A stretch of 64,000 nt of DNA from Pictodentalium vernedei (lineage: Eukaryota; Mollusca; Scaphopoda; Dentaliida; Dentaliidae), in NCBI GenBank assembly GCA_031216915.1, contig CM062296.1, positions 665,013,838 to 665,077,837 of the forward strand, given 5' to 3'. A model generated the notes under the pieces. That model saw nothing but the letters and a program-made list of their open reading frames with translations, was not told the origin of the DNA and ran no database searches. The translations under genes were made by a program, and so were the position numbers. How positions within the stretch are numbered: the first letter of the stretch is position 1; every line of letters begins with the position of its first letter. Of the stretch, positions 44,954 to 56,781 are shown piece after piece.

Positions 44954-46037
44954 GATTGAATTGAATTGAACTAGTTCTTTGCCTTTGAATGCAAATTTAT
45001 ATTTTGCAAAATCACAGGGTAAAAGTAAACGAGAAAAGAAATACAGTATATATGAATCGAATGAGAATTGATGAGAAAGAAATGTGTTGTGTCTATAGGG
45101 GTTATGTACATTATGTCAGAAAATGCCGTTTGTGTACCTATAATTGGTGAAAAAAAGTGTGGGGGCGTGCCCCTCCTGCCACGCCGCCCCTGGCCTGCTA
45201 TATGATCATCATCAAAACGTGCAAGTTCCCCGCCTTTTTCACAATGTGTTATGTGAAGTGTTATTTACCACTAAATAAAGGTGTGAGTCCCGGTCTATGA
45301 CATCCCCATCCCCACCCTACCGACCATCGCTTGAAGAATCTACGAATAAAGGCCTAAATTTCATAACCAAGGTTTTCAGACACCCTTACTGTAAGGACCT
45401 CAGTTTTTGGTATTTAAATATCCTGTTCGCTTTCATTCACTGGAATTGAATAACAAGATAAAACAACAGTGAACACGGTAGAATGGGTTTTGATTGTCCC
45501 ATTTATTCGCTATAACATTGTTACATACGACAGTTTTAAACTTTATTCAAAGTCAAAACACAGCCTTTTAGATTCGTAACAAGGTCGCTGCTCATCATGT
45601 GCTTCTAATTGGAGGACAAATCGCCCCTATTACGTTCGGGTCAGACAATCGTTGAGCTAACGCGAAGAACATTCATGTCACTGGTTCGTGCCGATGCGTG
45701 TTACTGAAATTCACCTGTTGGAGTTCATATAATTACAGGAGAAGTAGATTACCACTAAACCACTGCGGAAGGGAGCAATTATTTTCAAGTTTAAGGGAGT
45801 AGTAGAAGCGCTAGCGGTATTTAAAAAAATGCCAGCGGTACCTTAACTTTTACTTATAACACAGCCGGTGAAGTAGAAATTTCATGAGGGGGTTAACCTT
45901 CCTCACTCCCAATTTTTTTTTTTAAAATTCCCAAACCATCTTGTGACTCGCAGCCCCCTTCCCACCCATGCGATGCATGGATGCCCCAACCCAGTGCCCC
46001 TTCGTCTTCCTGCCTTAATAACTTACGAGTTTCAGTG

Positions 46038-46093
<56 letters not shown>
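44954..46093. repeat. 1.15-kb repeat, copy 3 (5' side of the Penelope-like element)
   Basis: Nearly identical to copies 1 and 2, but the G run near 45,161 is short, the GT tract is missing, and the sequence leaves the repeat at the end of (GA)n. As the 5' flank of the element it would hold its promoter and leader. Confidence 0.8.
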
Positions 46094-46096
<3 letters not shown>

Positions 46097-47900
46097 GTAG
46101 TTTAAAAAAAACCCTAATTTTCTGTGTCAAATGGGTGAGGTGTTAGGCTATTGACATTGTCAATTTATTCTGCTGGAACGATAATTTCAAATTAACACAT
46201 CCACAATAATCGGCTTCTGAAAACATCAGGTTCATACAATGATTGGTATTTGTTTTATTATGTCAATAATACGATAGTGTGGTGTCTCTTTTATTGCGAG
46301 ATCATTGCCACTGGTTTAATTGCTGGAAAAAACACTAATCATACAGCTTCTGATTACATATGGGAGCTGCCTTGCTAATTTTTTAATGTTTTTTTGCGCA
46401 GTTTCACTAAACATGAGCTATTATCTGGGTGAAATTTACACTTGATGGGTGTTTCCAAATTGGTCCGCTATCCATGTACTGTTTCTGTGTTTTGCACCAG
46501 GCTACTTGACAACCTCAAACAAATATAATTTGCCCACGCATATAAGATCATGTTTGACTCAATTTATTAGAATGGGTCGATATGCATAGGAGCGAAATTT
46601 TGGATCAAAATTTATATCCGACTTCCCATGCACATGTCTGAAATTTGTAAAAAAAACTTTGCCATCGTGAAAACGCACACGCTTCCTGACGTATTCTTTC
46701 AATCGTTATTGTGGAATAAATAGTTGAAACACATTTTCTCTGATCTCTGTTATTTGAGTACGCTTTCCTTTATCATTTTACCACAATAAGTGCAGAATAT
46801 CGAATCACACAAATGGACGCCCTTCTCCAATGGTGAGCTGATGCATAAACCACAATATTAACTTTTGACTGCTCCACAGATAAATAGTTTATTTTTGGTA
46901 TGGCCAGGTTTAAACAGCAGTACTACATCACTGGCGGAGAAGGCTCTTTATATATTTCTATACTACTCAAAGTTTGCTAAGCACCAACTATTTGACACAT
47001 CATCGGGGGAGGGGGGGGGGGGGGGGGGGCACCAAAAATTTGCAAGACGTGACGTGGGGGTGGGTGGGTCTCTTGAGTGCGCCAAAAATATGCATTTCCA
47101 ACTTGTGCAATTTTTTTAATTTTTTAAAAATATATCAATATATCAGCTAATATATACCATCATATGTGTTTCAAACCTTAAAGATGATGTTGTACATCAC
47201 ACTCTTAACATAAATACGACATCAGGAAACTTCAAATGTGAGAATATTGGGTTTAATCTGGGAAAATGTCACACGTTAGTAGGGGGTAGGTGTCTTGTTC
47301 GAAATGTAGAAAATGTGCAGACAATATTTTGGGAAAATTCTCTCTGATGCACTAAATTCAACCCAAGTTATTTATTTATTAATAGAATTTGTATGGATAG
47401 AAGAGGAAAGTAGCAAACACCTGAGAATACTGACAGAACAATTCAAATGAAAATTTGTTCCCGTTTTTGTACACCTGCTCTGGCCAAGCCTGATAATGAA
47501 CAGCTTGCCATTTGTAGATTGAGGCCCACAGCAGCCCACAGAGGTTTAAATTGGTGGTACCAGTTAAAGAACATTATGAAACCCCCCTAAAGACAGCTGT
47601 TCCTACTAAGTTTTTAGTTTATTTTGGATTTTAATGGGAGAGTGGGGGTGGGTGTCTATTGTGAAATTTGCTTGTGACATATTTGCGATATTTTTGGTGG
47701 ATATGGTTGAGGAATGTATTGAGATGGTCCCCAGTGTTTTCATAACCTCTCTTTGTCAGGCAAACTTTTTCGTGATAGTCAAGGAAAGTATGTACCCCTT
47801 AATTTTCATGATGTTTTCGTGTACTGTCTACATGTAAATGACATGTGTAGTGCATACAATCTCCATTTCAACACAAACCCTTGTGATTTAATGACAGAAT
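46094..47900. other. Unassigned sequence
   Basis: AT-rich, with a poly-G run at about 47,007-47,028. No frame with domain character was found. The 5' end of the Tc1 copy should lie near its right end, but I could not define its inverted repeat. Confidence 0.5.
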
Positions 47901-49744
47901 ATGGCAAGTGCAAATGTAAGAAGGCATTTGTCTGAAGCAGAAATGTGGCGGGCTGTAAGGATGGTGGAGCAAGGGGCTACTCATCGTCAGGTTGGTGAAG
48001 CCCTTGGTGTGCACCATACGATGATCGGAGCCTGGGCAAGATTTCAGCAGTATGGCACACCAGTAAGACAGTATGGTGGTGGCAGAGACAGGGCAATATC
48101 TGCAGCTGAAGGACGGTTTTTGATCATTCTGGCCTGTAGGAACCGCTTTGCCACAGCAAACCAGCTTCGCAGTGACCTTCAGAATGCATCCGGGGTAAAT
48201 GTTTCGACGCAGACTATTCGGGGCGACGTCAGCAGGGATGGACGTACAGACCTCTGTATCCTTGAACGTGGTGCATTTGTTGTGAAGTGAGCCCACAGGG
48301 GTTAATCAAGCTCGCAAGCTCGGATAAAGAACTCGAGTCCATGAAAGTGTTATGAGGATTTATTTGGTAACATGGATTCAAGTTTTATTAACAGTAATAA
48401 CATAAATTGAACACGACAATAAAATACATCGAATTGTATTAAACTGGCGACCAGAGTACAGGCGTTCTTTGTTGGTACACGCCAGATGTTCTGTTGACAA
48501 TATTAGGCATGCCTTTGCAGGCCAATATTGTCAACAAGCAAGTAAAATTGTAGGATTTGTTGATGGATGGAACAATAACATTCAGCAGTATTCCTGGGAT
48601 GTTGGTGTTCGAACTGTCCAACAAATCATAACATGTACCTGGTGAGGCTCCCCGGATATCTGGGATGCTGAGTTGCAAAATTGCACAAGGCATCCGATCA
48701 TTCCGTCGGTTAACTGACGCACGGCAGGATACTATTTTATAGCAGATATTCCATGGACTGCATGCAGAGTAACCGACAGTTTTCATGGCAGTAATAGAGT
48801 CCACAAAATGGCGACCGCCACGTCAAAGGACTTTCCCTAAATTCTCCAAAACTCGGGGAGAATTTGCTGACGGTCGTCACGTACCCCAGGTATTGCATCA
48901 GAAATTTGGTGTACACTATGATAAGCACCAATTTCTGACTACTTAGAAAAGTTAAAGTTGTCTCTGGGCTCCTGACGAACACTAAACGGTCTACAAGGAG
49001 AACCCTGGATGCCGCCACTGCTATTGAAGGAATGAACTTTGTTGTTTGATACAATTTACATTTTTATGCCAGAGACAACGACAGGTTAATCGCGAATTTG
49101 TTAATAGAATAAATGATTGATTTATAAATAGTAGATAATTTGAATCTGGTCTTCGTTCTGATGTACACGACAAGTTCGTGAACTTACCTACTGACCTGAA
49201 CCTAAAATCTGGAGCCTGTGTTTGATATCGTCTGGTAAGGAATCACAAAACGCCACGGGCTGGTGGAATCTCACAGAACTGCCAGTAAACACAACGCTTG
49301 GGGTCAGAATTTACGATCACAGATCGATAGACTTTTTACTTAATTTCGCAACACATTGACTGCACAGCGGTATATTGATGAGATCCTGGATGCCCACGTC
49401 AGATTGTATGCAGGTGCAGTGGGTGATAGATTCATTCTGATGGACGATAACGCTCGTCCTCATGCTGCACATGCTGTCGGGGAGTACCGACAGAGGGAGG
49501 TGATTGAGCATATGGACTGGCCAACAAGATCCCCTGACCTCACTCCAATCGAACATGTCTGGAATGAGTTGCAGCTTGCAATTTCATCCCGTCCAGTCCA
49601 GCCAAAAAGTATCCAGGAGCTGGGTGCCATACTGGCCCAAAAATGGAACAACATTCCATAAAGGACCACCAGGAACCTGATTGGGAGCATGAGGAGGTGT
49701 TGTCAAGCTGTAATTAATAGTAATGGGTCTCATACTCGATTTTG
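47901..49744 (+). pseudogene. Decayed Tc1/mariner transposase, split by a solo LTR
   Basis: The 5' part (47,901-48,277) encodes a paired-type helix-turn-helix: MASANVRRHLSEAEMWRAV through VHHTMIGAWARFQQYGT, a linker GGGRDR, and a second HTH ending VNVSTQTIR. It then jumps to DGRTDLCILERGA, so the segment with the first catalytic Asp (the FSDES region in Tc1) is deleted. The 3' part (49,358 on) resumes with TAQRYIDEIL, holds the second Asp in ILMDDNARPH and the Glu in SPDLTPIEHVWNEL, meets an in-frame TAA at 49,659-49,661, and continues to GSHTRF before a TGA at 49,744. Deletion, insertion and stop make it inactive. Normal Tc1 transposases are about 340 residues. Confidence 0.85.
48278..49353. 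mobile_element. Solo LTR (1,076 bp, TSD CATT) inside the Tc1 copy
   Basis: The insertion starts TGTTGTGAAG and ends TTTCGCAACA, so it has TG...CA ends with a TGTTG/CAACA inverted tip. CATT flanks it at 48,274-48,277 and 49,354-49,357. Removing it restores a Gly-Ala-Leu-Thr-Ala-Gln reading in the transposase. It carries several AATAAA signals. Size, ends and 4-bp duplication fit a solo LTR of a Ty3/gypsy-like element; a TIR element is less likely. A frame at 48,439-48,804 (minus) shows no domain. Confidence 0.75.
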
Positions 49745-50086
49745 AACCAAAACCAGTTCGCTCCGTCAACTTTTTGGCAAATTGAAAAATTTCCTCTTTG
49801 CCAATAATATTTATTTTCCATGGTTATCGTATTCAAAAGCTAAAAAATAATGTCAAACACAACTAAAATCTTAATTTCTGTACTTAAATCATTAAAGATA
49901 TAATTAAATAAAAAATATATAACTTTTCATTACAATATTTCAACTAAAACGTAAAACAGGTAGTTGGATATACTTGGTGCTTAGTAGCAAACTTTGAGTA
50001 GTATATTTTTTTTTCCCGAAAGTCTTGATTGATTACTTCTTGATCAGCACCAAACATTTTTACTAATCACTGACAGAACTTTATGG

Positions 50087-50117
<31 letters not shown>

Positions 50118-51539
50118 GGGGGGGGGGGTAGGGGGTTGGGGGGGGGGGGGGGTCTTCGGATCATATTTCTCGACACCGAAAACATATAGCTTATGTGCCG
50201 TATTTGTTATTTGGAACTATAGCTTGTTACAGTAAGGAGTGATAGCCCATATTTCTTTAGGACTGAAATGGAAAGATAATTACATTTGATCGGCGATGGG
50301 GGGGGGGGGGGGGGGGGGGGGGGGCTGAAGGTGTATCTGTTCACCTACGGTTACTTTTATGGAAGATGTAAACCAAATAGTGTGAACGAATCTTTTTAAA
50401 TGCGAACTTCCACAGGCCATATCTTTCTCAGGATCTAGCAGGATCTCATGTTTACTTTCAACTGGAACTCCTGTCAAAGCGAACATATTGGAGTACTTTG
50501 GATAAGTGACGCGGGGAGGTTAAACTTTTCTCTAATTGTACATCAATCACAAAGGGCATAAACAGAGCATACAATTTTTTTATGAATGAAAGGAGGATAT
50601 ATTACGATCATAGCTTTGACTTGCGTCAATGATTTGGAACATCAGGCCCCAGGCGGGCCTACAAGTCAAACTTCTGCTGTGTCAGCCTGTGTGTCGCGGT
50701 ATTTTCGATTTAAAGTGAAATTACAAATTATACAAGAATACTTTCTGAACATTCTCATCCTCAACACAAGTATGAGGTGGAAAAATAACGCTCTAAAAAA
50801 TCTTAGACCATTTGCATTAAATGATGATGAGATCTGGAGAGGTAGCGTGTCGAGACCACGAATCTGTGGAACTTCGAAATTGAATTCCACAAACAACTGA
50901 GCAGGCCTACAAAACTGTAGTTGCTCTGTCAAAGTTTCGGGTAACCGGACCCGATTCATACGTGCTGTACTACGGTTGTGTAAGATAGTCCTCCACCTTT
51001 TCATGAGACCAAAACTCTCAACTGGTTAAAATAGTGAGTGAGAGGCTATGGAAAGTCAGTCATTGATACTGGGGACTCGGGGGACTGCGTGCTTTCTGAT
51101 ACCTGTACATTTTCAGATTTACAATTATTCATTGGTTTTTAAAACTGCTTTCAGTCTGTAGCTATATCATGGTCATCACAGAAGTGCAATGTCAAGATTT
51201 TCAAACCATTCTTACCTTTCATGCTCACTTTAGAGCACACAATCCAGACTATAATTAACGAGTCATAATTCAACAATGAAACATAACTCGTTTACAAACG
51301 TAAACAAGCACTGCTCAAATTCTCGGTGTTTAATTTTTAATTTATTATGTATCATGAAAAGAGAATCCAATGACCGATTTCATGATATGTATACAAAAGA
51401 TTCCTTGTGCAAGATTCTAACTCTGCAGCTTGATGTTTGCATCAACATTTTCTTGTTTCTGGACCATGCTCCATTGTTCCTATCCGACTAGACAACCAGC
51501 GTGTGTGTATCGGCGCCACTGATTGGTTAGCAGAATGTG
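49745..51539. other. Unassigned sequence with long poly-G tracts
   Basis: Long G runs at 50,101-50,151 and about 50,299-50,324. The only sizeable frames (50,586-50,900 plus, 50,666-51,004 minus) overlap antisense and show no domain. Confidence 0.5.
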
Positions 51540-51912
51540 CTGATTAGCAGGATGCTGAATTAATATAGCATGATGCTTAATTATTTTAATATGATGCTGA
51601 ATTAATTTAGCATGATGCCGAAATAATTAAGCATCATGCTGAATTACGAGAGGATCATGCATTTCAATTCAGCATGATCCTTAATTATTTAAGCATCATG
51701 CTGTATTATTTTTCAACTCTTTTTGAATGATATATTGTTTGGTATGATTTCATGAATGCTGGATAAATAATTAAGCGTGATTCCTAAATAATTAAGCATG
51801 ATGCTTAATTTACTAAGCTTCATGCTGTATTATTCAGACAACATGCTATATTATTTTAGCATCATGCTATATTATTTAGCATCATGCCTAATTATTTAAG
51901 CGTCATGCTTAA
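51540..51912. repeat. GCATGATGC minisatellite, right copy (inverse of 23,470-24,065)
   Basis: Units of taatatagcatgatgcttaa and aattaagcatcatgctgaat. Includes gtttggtatgatttcatgaat, whose reverse complement occurs at about 23,624-23,644, and gaggatcatgca, matching the inverse of the left copy. Confidence 0.8.
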
Positions 51913-52274
51913 TTCAAGGACTTGTGATTCCGTTCGAACGTCATACACACATTCAGAAAATAGTTCAAATAGAGATCACAAGATTCCAGTGTTAATTTTT
52001 GAAATCTCGAGAATATTTCTCTTCCTCTAGCGATTCCCTGCTTCTTCGAGGTGGTGGGAATAAAATTGCTTTTAATGATGTGAGCAACTCTAGACAACCT
52101 AGAAACTTTCTCGTGTTCTCTATTCCGAACCCACAGTTCTCTCTGGCTCATGGATCGAGGGTGACATAAACCACTCAAAGTGAATGCGAAATTTATTCTG
52201 GGATAAACTGTCTACAAATGACACTGGAATAGTCACAGCTTTAAAAGGAGCGTTGAAATGGGGAACGTTAGCTA
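51913..52274. other. Unassigned interior, right
   Basis: Unique-looking sequence between the minisatellite and the right satellite array. No gene was recognised. Confidence 0.5.
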
Positions 52275-55200
52275 ATAAATGTGAATTTGAGCAACTCAGA
52301 ACCATTGGCACCCCTAGTGCCAATTTTGGGGTGAGCTCGGTGCCCAATTGTGGTAGCAATCTTCAGGAATCTATTTGTGCCACCCCACAATGCAGTTTAT
52401 TTGGCGAAAATCGGTTGATGAATGCGATTTTGAGCAACTCAGCACTTTTGGGCTCCTAGGGTGCCCAATTTTGGGAGGGTGAGGAGCCTAATTATGGTGG
52501 CAATCTTCATGAATCTATTTGTGCCACCCCACAATGCAGGTTATTTGGCGAAAATCGGTTGATAAATACGATTTTGAGCAACTCAGCACTTTTGGGCTCC
52601 TAGGGTGCCCAATTTTGGGAGGGTGAGGAGCCTAATTTTGGTGGCAATCTTCATGAATCTATTTGTGCCCCCCCCCCCCCCCACAATGCAGTTTATTTGG
52701 CGAAAATCGGTTGATAAATACGATTTTGAGCAATTCAGCACTTTTGGGCTCCTAGGGTGCCCAATTTTGGGAGGGTGAGGAGCCTAATTTTGGTGGCAAT
52801 CTTCATGAATCTATTTGTGACACCCCACAATGCAGTTTATTTGGCGAAAATGGGTTGATAAATACGATTTTGAGCAACTCAGCACTTTTGGGCTCCTAGG
52901 GTGCCCAATTTTGGGAGGGTGAGGAGCCTAATTTTGGTGGCAATCTTCATGAATCTATTTGTGCCCCCCCCCCCCCCCCCACACAATGCAGTTTATTTGG
53001 CGAAAATCGGTTGATAAATACGATTTTGAGCAACTCAGCACTTTTGGACTCCTAGGGTGCCCAATTTTGGGAGGGTGAGGAGCCTAATTTTGGTGGCAAT
53101 CTTCATGAATCTATTTGTGCCACCCCACAATGCAGTTTATTTGGCGAAAATCGGTTGATAAATACGATTTTGAGCAACTCAGCACTTTTGGGCTCCTAGG
53201 GTGCCCAATTTTGGGAGGGTGAGGAGCCTAATTTTGGTGGCAATCTTCATGAATCTATTTGTGCCACCCCACAATGCAGTTTATTTGGCGGAAATCGGTT
53301 GATAAATACGATTTGGAGCAACTCAGCACTTTTGGGGCTCCTAGGGTGCCCAATTTTGGGAGGGTGAGGAGCCTAATTATGGTGGCAATCTTCATGAATC
53401 TATTTGTGCCACCCCACAATGCAGTTTATTTGGCGAAAATCGGTTGATAAATACGATTTTGAGCAACTCAGCACTTTTGGGCTCCTAGGGTGCCCAATTC
53501 TGGGAGGGTGAGGAGCCTAATTTTGGTGGCAATCTTCATGAATCTATTTGTGCCACCCCACAATGCAGTTTATTTGGCGAAAATCGGTTTATAAATACGA
53601 TTTTGAGCAACTCAGCACTTTTGGGCTCCTAGGGTGCCCAATTTTGGGAGGGTGAGGAGCCTAATTTTGGTGGCAATCTTCATGAATCTATTTGTGCCAC
53701 CCCACAATGCAGTTTATTTGGCGAAAATCGGTTGATAAATACGATTTTGAGCAACTCCGCACTTTTGGGCTCCTAGGGTGCCCAATTTTGGGAGGGTGAG
53801 GAGCCTAATTTTGGTGGCAATCTTCATGAATCTATTTGTGCCACCCCACAATGCAGTTTATTTGGCGAAAATCGGCTGATAAATACGATTTGGAGCAACT
53901 CAGCACTTTTGGGTTCCTAGGGTGCCCAATTTTGGGAGGGTGAGGAGCCTAATTTTGGTGGCAATCTTCATGAATCTATTTGTGCCACCCCACAATGCAG
54001 TCTATTTGGCAAAAATCGGTTGATAAATACGATTTTGAGCAACTCAGCACTTTTGGGCTCCTAGGGTGCCCAATTTTGGGAGGGTGAGGAGCCTAATTTT
54101 GGTGGCAATCTTCATAAATCTATTTGTGCCACCCCACAATGCAGTTTATTTGGCGGAAATCGGTTGATAAATACGATTTGGAGCAACTCAGCACTTTTGG
54201 GGCTCCTAGGGTGCCCAATTTTGGGAGGATGAGGAGCCTAATTTTGGTGGCAATCTTCATGAATCTATTTGTGCCACCCCACAATGCAGTTTATTTGGCG
54301 AAAATCAGTTGATAAATACGATTTTGAGCAACTCAGCACTTTTGGGCTCCTAGGGTGCCCAATTTTGGGAGGGTGAGGTACCTAATTTGGGTGGCAATCT
54401 TCATGAATCTATTTGTGCCACCCCACAATGCAGTTTATTTGGCGAAAATCGCTTGATAAATGCGATTTGGAGCAACTCAGCACTTTTGGGCTCCTAGGGT
54501 GCCCAATTTTGGGAGGGTGAGGAGCCTAATTATGGTGGCAATCTTCATGAATCTATTTGTGCCACCCCACAATGCAGTTTATTTGGCGAAAATCGGTTGA
54601 TAAATACGATTTTGAGCAACTCAGCACTTTTGGGCTCCTAGGGTGCCCAATTCTGGGAGGGTGAGGAGCCTAATTTTGGTGGCAATCTTCATGAATCTAT
54701 TTGTGCCACCCCACAATGCAGTTTATTTGGCGAAAATCGGTTTATAAATACGATTTTGAGCAACTCAGCACTTTTGGGCTCCTAGGGTGCCCAATTTTGG
54801 GAGGGTGAGGAGCCTAATTTTGGTGGCAATCTTCATGAATCTATTTGTGCCACCCCACAATGCAGTTTATTTGGCGAAAATCGGTTGATAAATACGATTT
54901 TGAGCAACTCCGCACTTTTGGGCTCCTAGGGTGCCCAATTTTGGGAGGGTGAGGAGCCTAATTTTGGTGGCAATCTTCATGAATCTATTTGTGCCACCCC
55001 ACAATGCAGTTTATTTGGCGAAAATCGGCTGATAAATACGATTTGGAGCAACTCAGCACTTTTGGGTTCCTAGGGTGCCCAATTTTGGGAGGATGAGGAG
55101 CCTAATTTTGGTGGCAATCTTCATGAATCTATTTGTGCCACCCCACAATGCAGTTTATTTGGCGAAAATCGGCTGATAAATACGATTTGGAGCAACTCAG

Positions 55201-55608
55201 CACTTTTGGGTTCCTAGGGTGCCCAATTTTGGGAGGGTGAGGAGCCTAATTTTGGTGGCAATCTTCATGAATCTATTTGTGCCACCCCACAATGCAGTCT
55301 ATTTGGCGAAAATCGGTTGATAAATACGATTTTGAGCAACTCAGTACTTTTGGGCTCCTAGGGTGCCCAATTTTGGGAGGGTGAGGTACCTAATTTGGGT
55401 GGCAATCTTCATGAATCTATTTGTGCCACCCCACAATGCAGTTTATTTGGCGAAAATCGGTTGATGAATGCGATTTGGAGCAACTCAGCACTTTTGGGCT
55501 TCTAGGGTGCCCAATTTTGGGAGGGCGAGGAGCCTAATTTTGGTGGCAATCTTCATGAATCTATTTGTGCCACCCCACAATGCAGTTTATTTGGCGAAAA
55601 TCGGTTAG
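52275..55608 (-). repeat. 144-bp satellite, right array (about 23 copies, inverted)
   Basis: Same monomer as 16,395-22,593 in opposite orientation. The innermost monomer (52,275-52,400) is the most diverged. C runs interrupt two monomers near 52,668-52,682 and 52,965-52,980. A block starting at 53,259 recurs at 54,124 (865 bp, six monomers). The terminal inverted repeat of the giant element follows (55,602-55,659). Confidence 0.95.
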
Positions 55609-55668
55609 TGTCGAATGTCGAATAAGGAACCGGGAATAAGTAACGGTTGTCACGTTCGTGAATTTAAC

Positions 55669-56086
55669 AATGTCCCCAAATATGGTTTGTTTTACCTGTC
55701 TCTCACAAAAATTAGCTGTCTAATAAGTGGAAAGGTGAAAATGTCAATGCCTGTTCCTGGTATTGAAATGTTGCAACAAATTTCTGAAGATAATTTTCCA
55801 CAATGCAGAGACAAGATGAAATCTTAAACTATATTTATATCAACTACAATCCCAGGCCTGGCTGGAAATAAAGAGCTTAACATGTAATCTATCAGCAGGT
55901 TACGCTATATAACACAGTGGTAAATAAGAGGAAAAACGTGTTATGATGCTTTTCAACCTTCTCTGCTTTTACTAGGCCAGCCAAGCCGTTGATGTTTTCA
56001 CAGAATTTCCATCAAAATAAACGGCAACAACTGACGTGTGATCTTGCTTTGGTTACTATATAGCCCAAGAACATTAGGTTTCACTA
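55669..56086. other. Unassigned sequence
   Basis: Lies between the giant element and the FEN/CXC element. Short frames only; nothing recognised. Confidence 0.5.
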
Positions 56087-56302
56087 GGGAAAAAAATCGG
56101 AGAAAGCTGATTTTTTCAGGGAATGTCGAGTACATGTCACTGAACGATTAGACAAAAGTCCCCTAAAATCCCAGTTGAGCTTTTTTTTCTACAGCCTTTT
56201 TTCGAAAACGCGTTTGAAAAAAATCAAAAAAAATCGCACGAACTTTGTAACCTCGAATTGATCCAACTGTATTTTTTGTTTACGCGTATTTCGAGCTACA
56301 TA

Positions 56303-56653
56303 ATGTCTAATATACATTTACCTAGAGGAAAATGTGCATTCTGTGACAATTTCTGCGAAAAATTATTGAAAATTCACAAAAAGTATCGGATTTACGCAAA
56401 AAATGACGATTTTCCTAACGGATTTGCCCAAAGGGTCGTAGTACAGAACGGGATGTTAGTTGGACAGACGATAAAAAATCCACCACCATTTGAAGACTTT
56501 TATCATTGCTTACAAAATAGACATTATGGAAGACCCCCTCTGCTTCTGGCCGAGTTCCCCTTTTGGCATAAAATTCGTCAGCATGAGAACTCAACTATTT
56601 TCGGGCTTGGGACCGAACAGACACGTCTGTGTCTGGCAGCATTAGATCAATAA
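56303..56653 (+). CDS. Small Cys/His-containing protein of the FEN/CXC element
   Basis: 116 residues from the ATG at 56,303; the frame is open further up to 56,258 but without another ATG. Near the N terminus is KCAFCDNFCEKL (CxxC plus Cys), later a FYHCLQNRHY segment, so a small zinc-binding fold is possible. The remainder (FPNGFAQRVVVQNG, LLLAEFPFWHKI) looks like real protein, but I recognise no family. It ends at TAA with AATAAA overlapping the stop. It faces the minus-strand gene across 128 bp that contain a duplicated 33-bp segment. Confidence 0.45.
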   Translation: MSNIHLPRGKCAFCDNFCEKLLKIHKKYRIYAKNDDFPNGFAQRVVVQNGMLVGQTIKNPPPFEDFYHCLQNRHYGRPPLLLAEFPFWHKIRQHENSTIFGLGTEQTRLCLAALDQ

Positions 56654-56781
56654 ATAATATTTACAGAATGTACAAAAATCAATAAATAATATTTACAGAA
56701 TGTACAAATCAATCAACATGGATTAAGTTACATTGACTATTATCAACGCTATATACAGAAATGACATGACCTATATACATA

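Larger units (their letters stand above)
40172..46093 (-). mobile_element. Penelope-like element with SGNH ORF1, between 1.15-kb direct repeats
   Basis: Minus-strand retroelement: direct repeat (46,093-44,954), ORF1 (44,950-43,883), ORF2 (43,946-41,574), 3' tail (41,573-41,383), microsatellite, second direct repeat (41,333-40,172). Direct repeats around one Penelope-like unit fit the pseudo-LTR arrangement known for this class. An alternative is that the 1.15-kb sequence is target DNA duplicated around the insertion. Both frames are free of stops, so the copy may be young. Confidence 0.75.
16342..55659. mobile_element. Candidate 39.3-kb giant TIR element with satellite subterminal arrays
   Basis: The outermost 58 bp at each end are inverted repeats with three differences (left core GAACGTGACAACCGTTAC; same core inverted at 55,657-55,640). 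A perfect 9-bp direct repeat GAATTTAAC flanks them (16,333-16,341 and 55,660-55,668). Next inside each end comes the 144-bp satellite in mirrored orientation, then a GCATGATGC minisatellite, also mirrored. A 9-bp duplication is typical of MULE/MuDR-type and Drosophila FB elements. No MULE transposase is visible inside; the interior is filled with other mobile elements. The structure is seen directly; its being one transposed unit is inference. Confidence 0.65.

Noticed and set aside
41383-46093. Hammerhead ribozyme in the Penelope direct repeats
   Set aside because: Looked for a CTGANGA core followed by GAAA on the minus strand of the repeats and the 3' tail. Only partial pieces were seen in the wrong order. 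A covariance search could still find a diverged one.
48439-49054. Two overlapping minus-strand frames (121 and 105 codons)
   Set aside because: They lie inside the solo LTR and show no domain; LTRs do not normally code.
50586-51004. Overlapping sense and antisense frames of about 105 codons
   Set aside because: No family recognised and both strands are open; evidence is insufficient to call a gene or exon.
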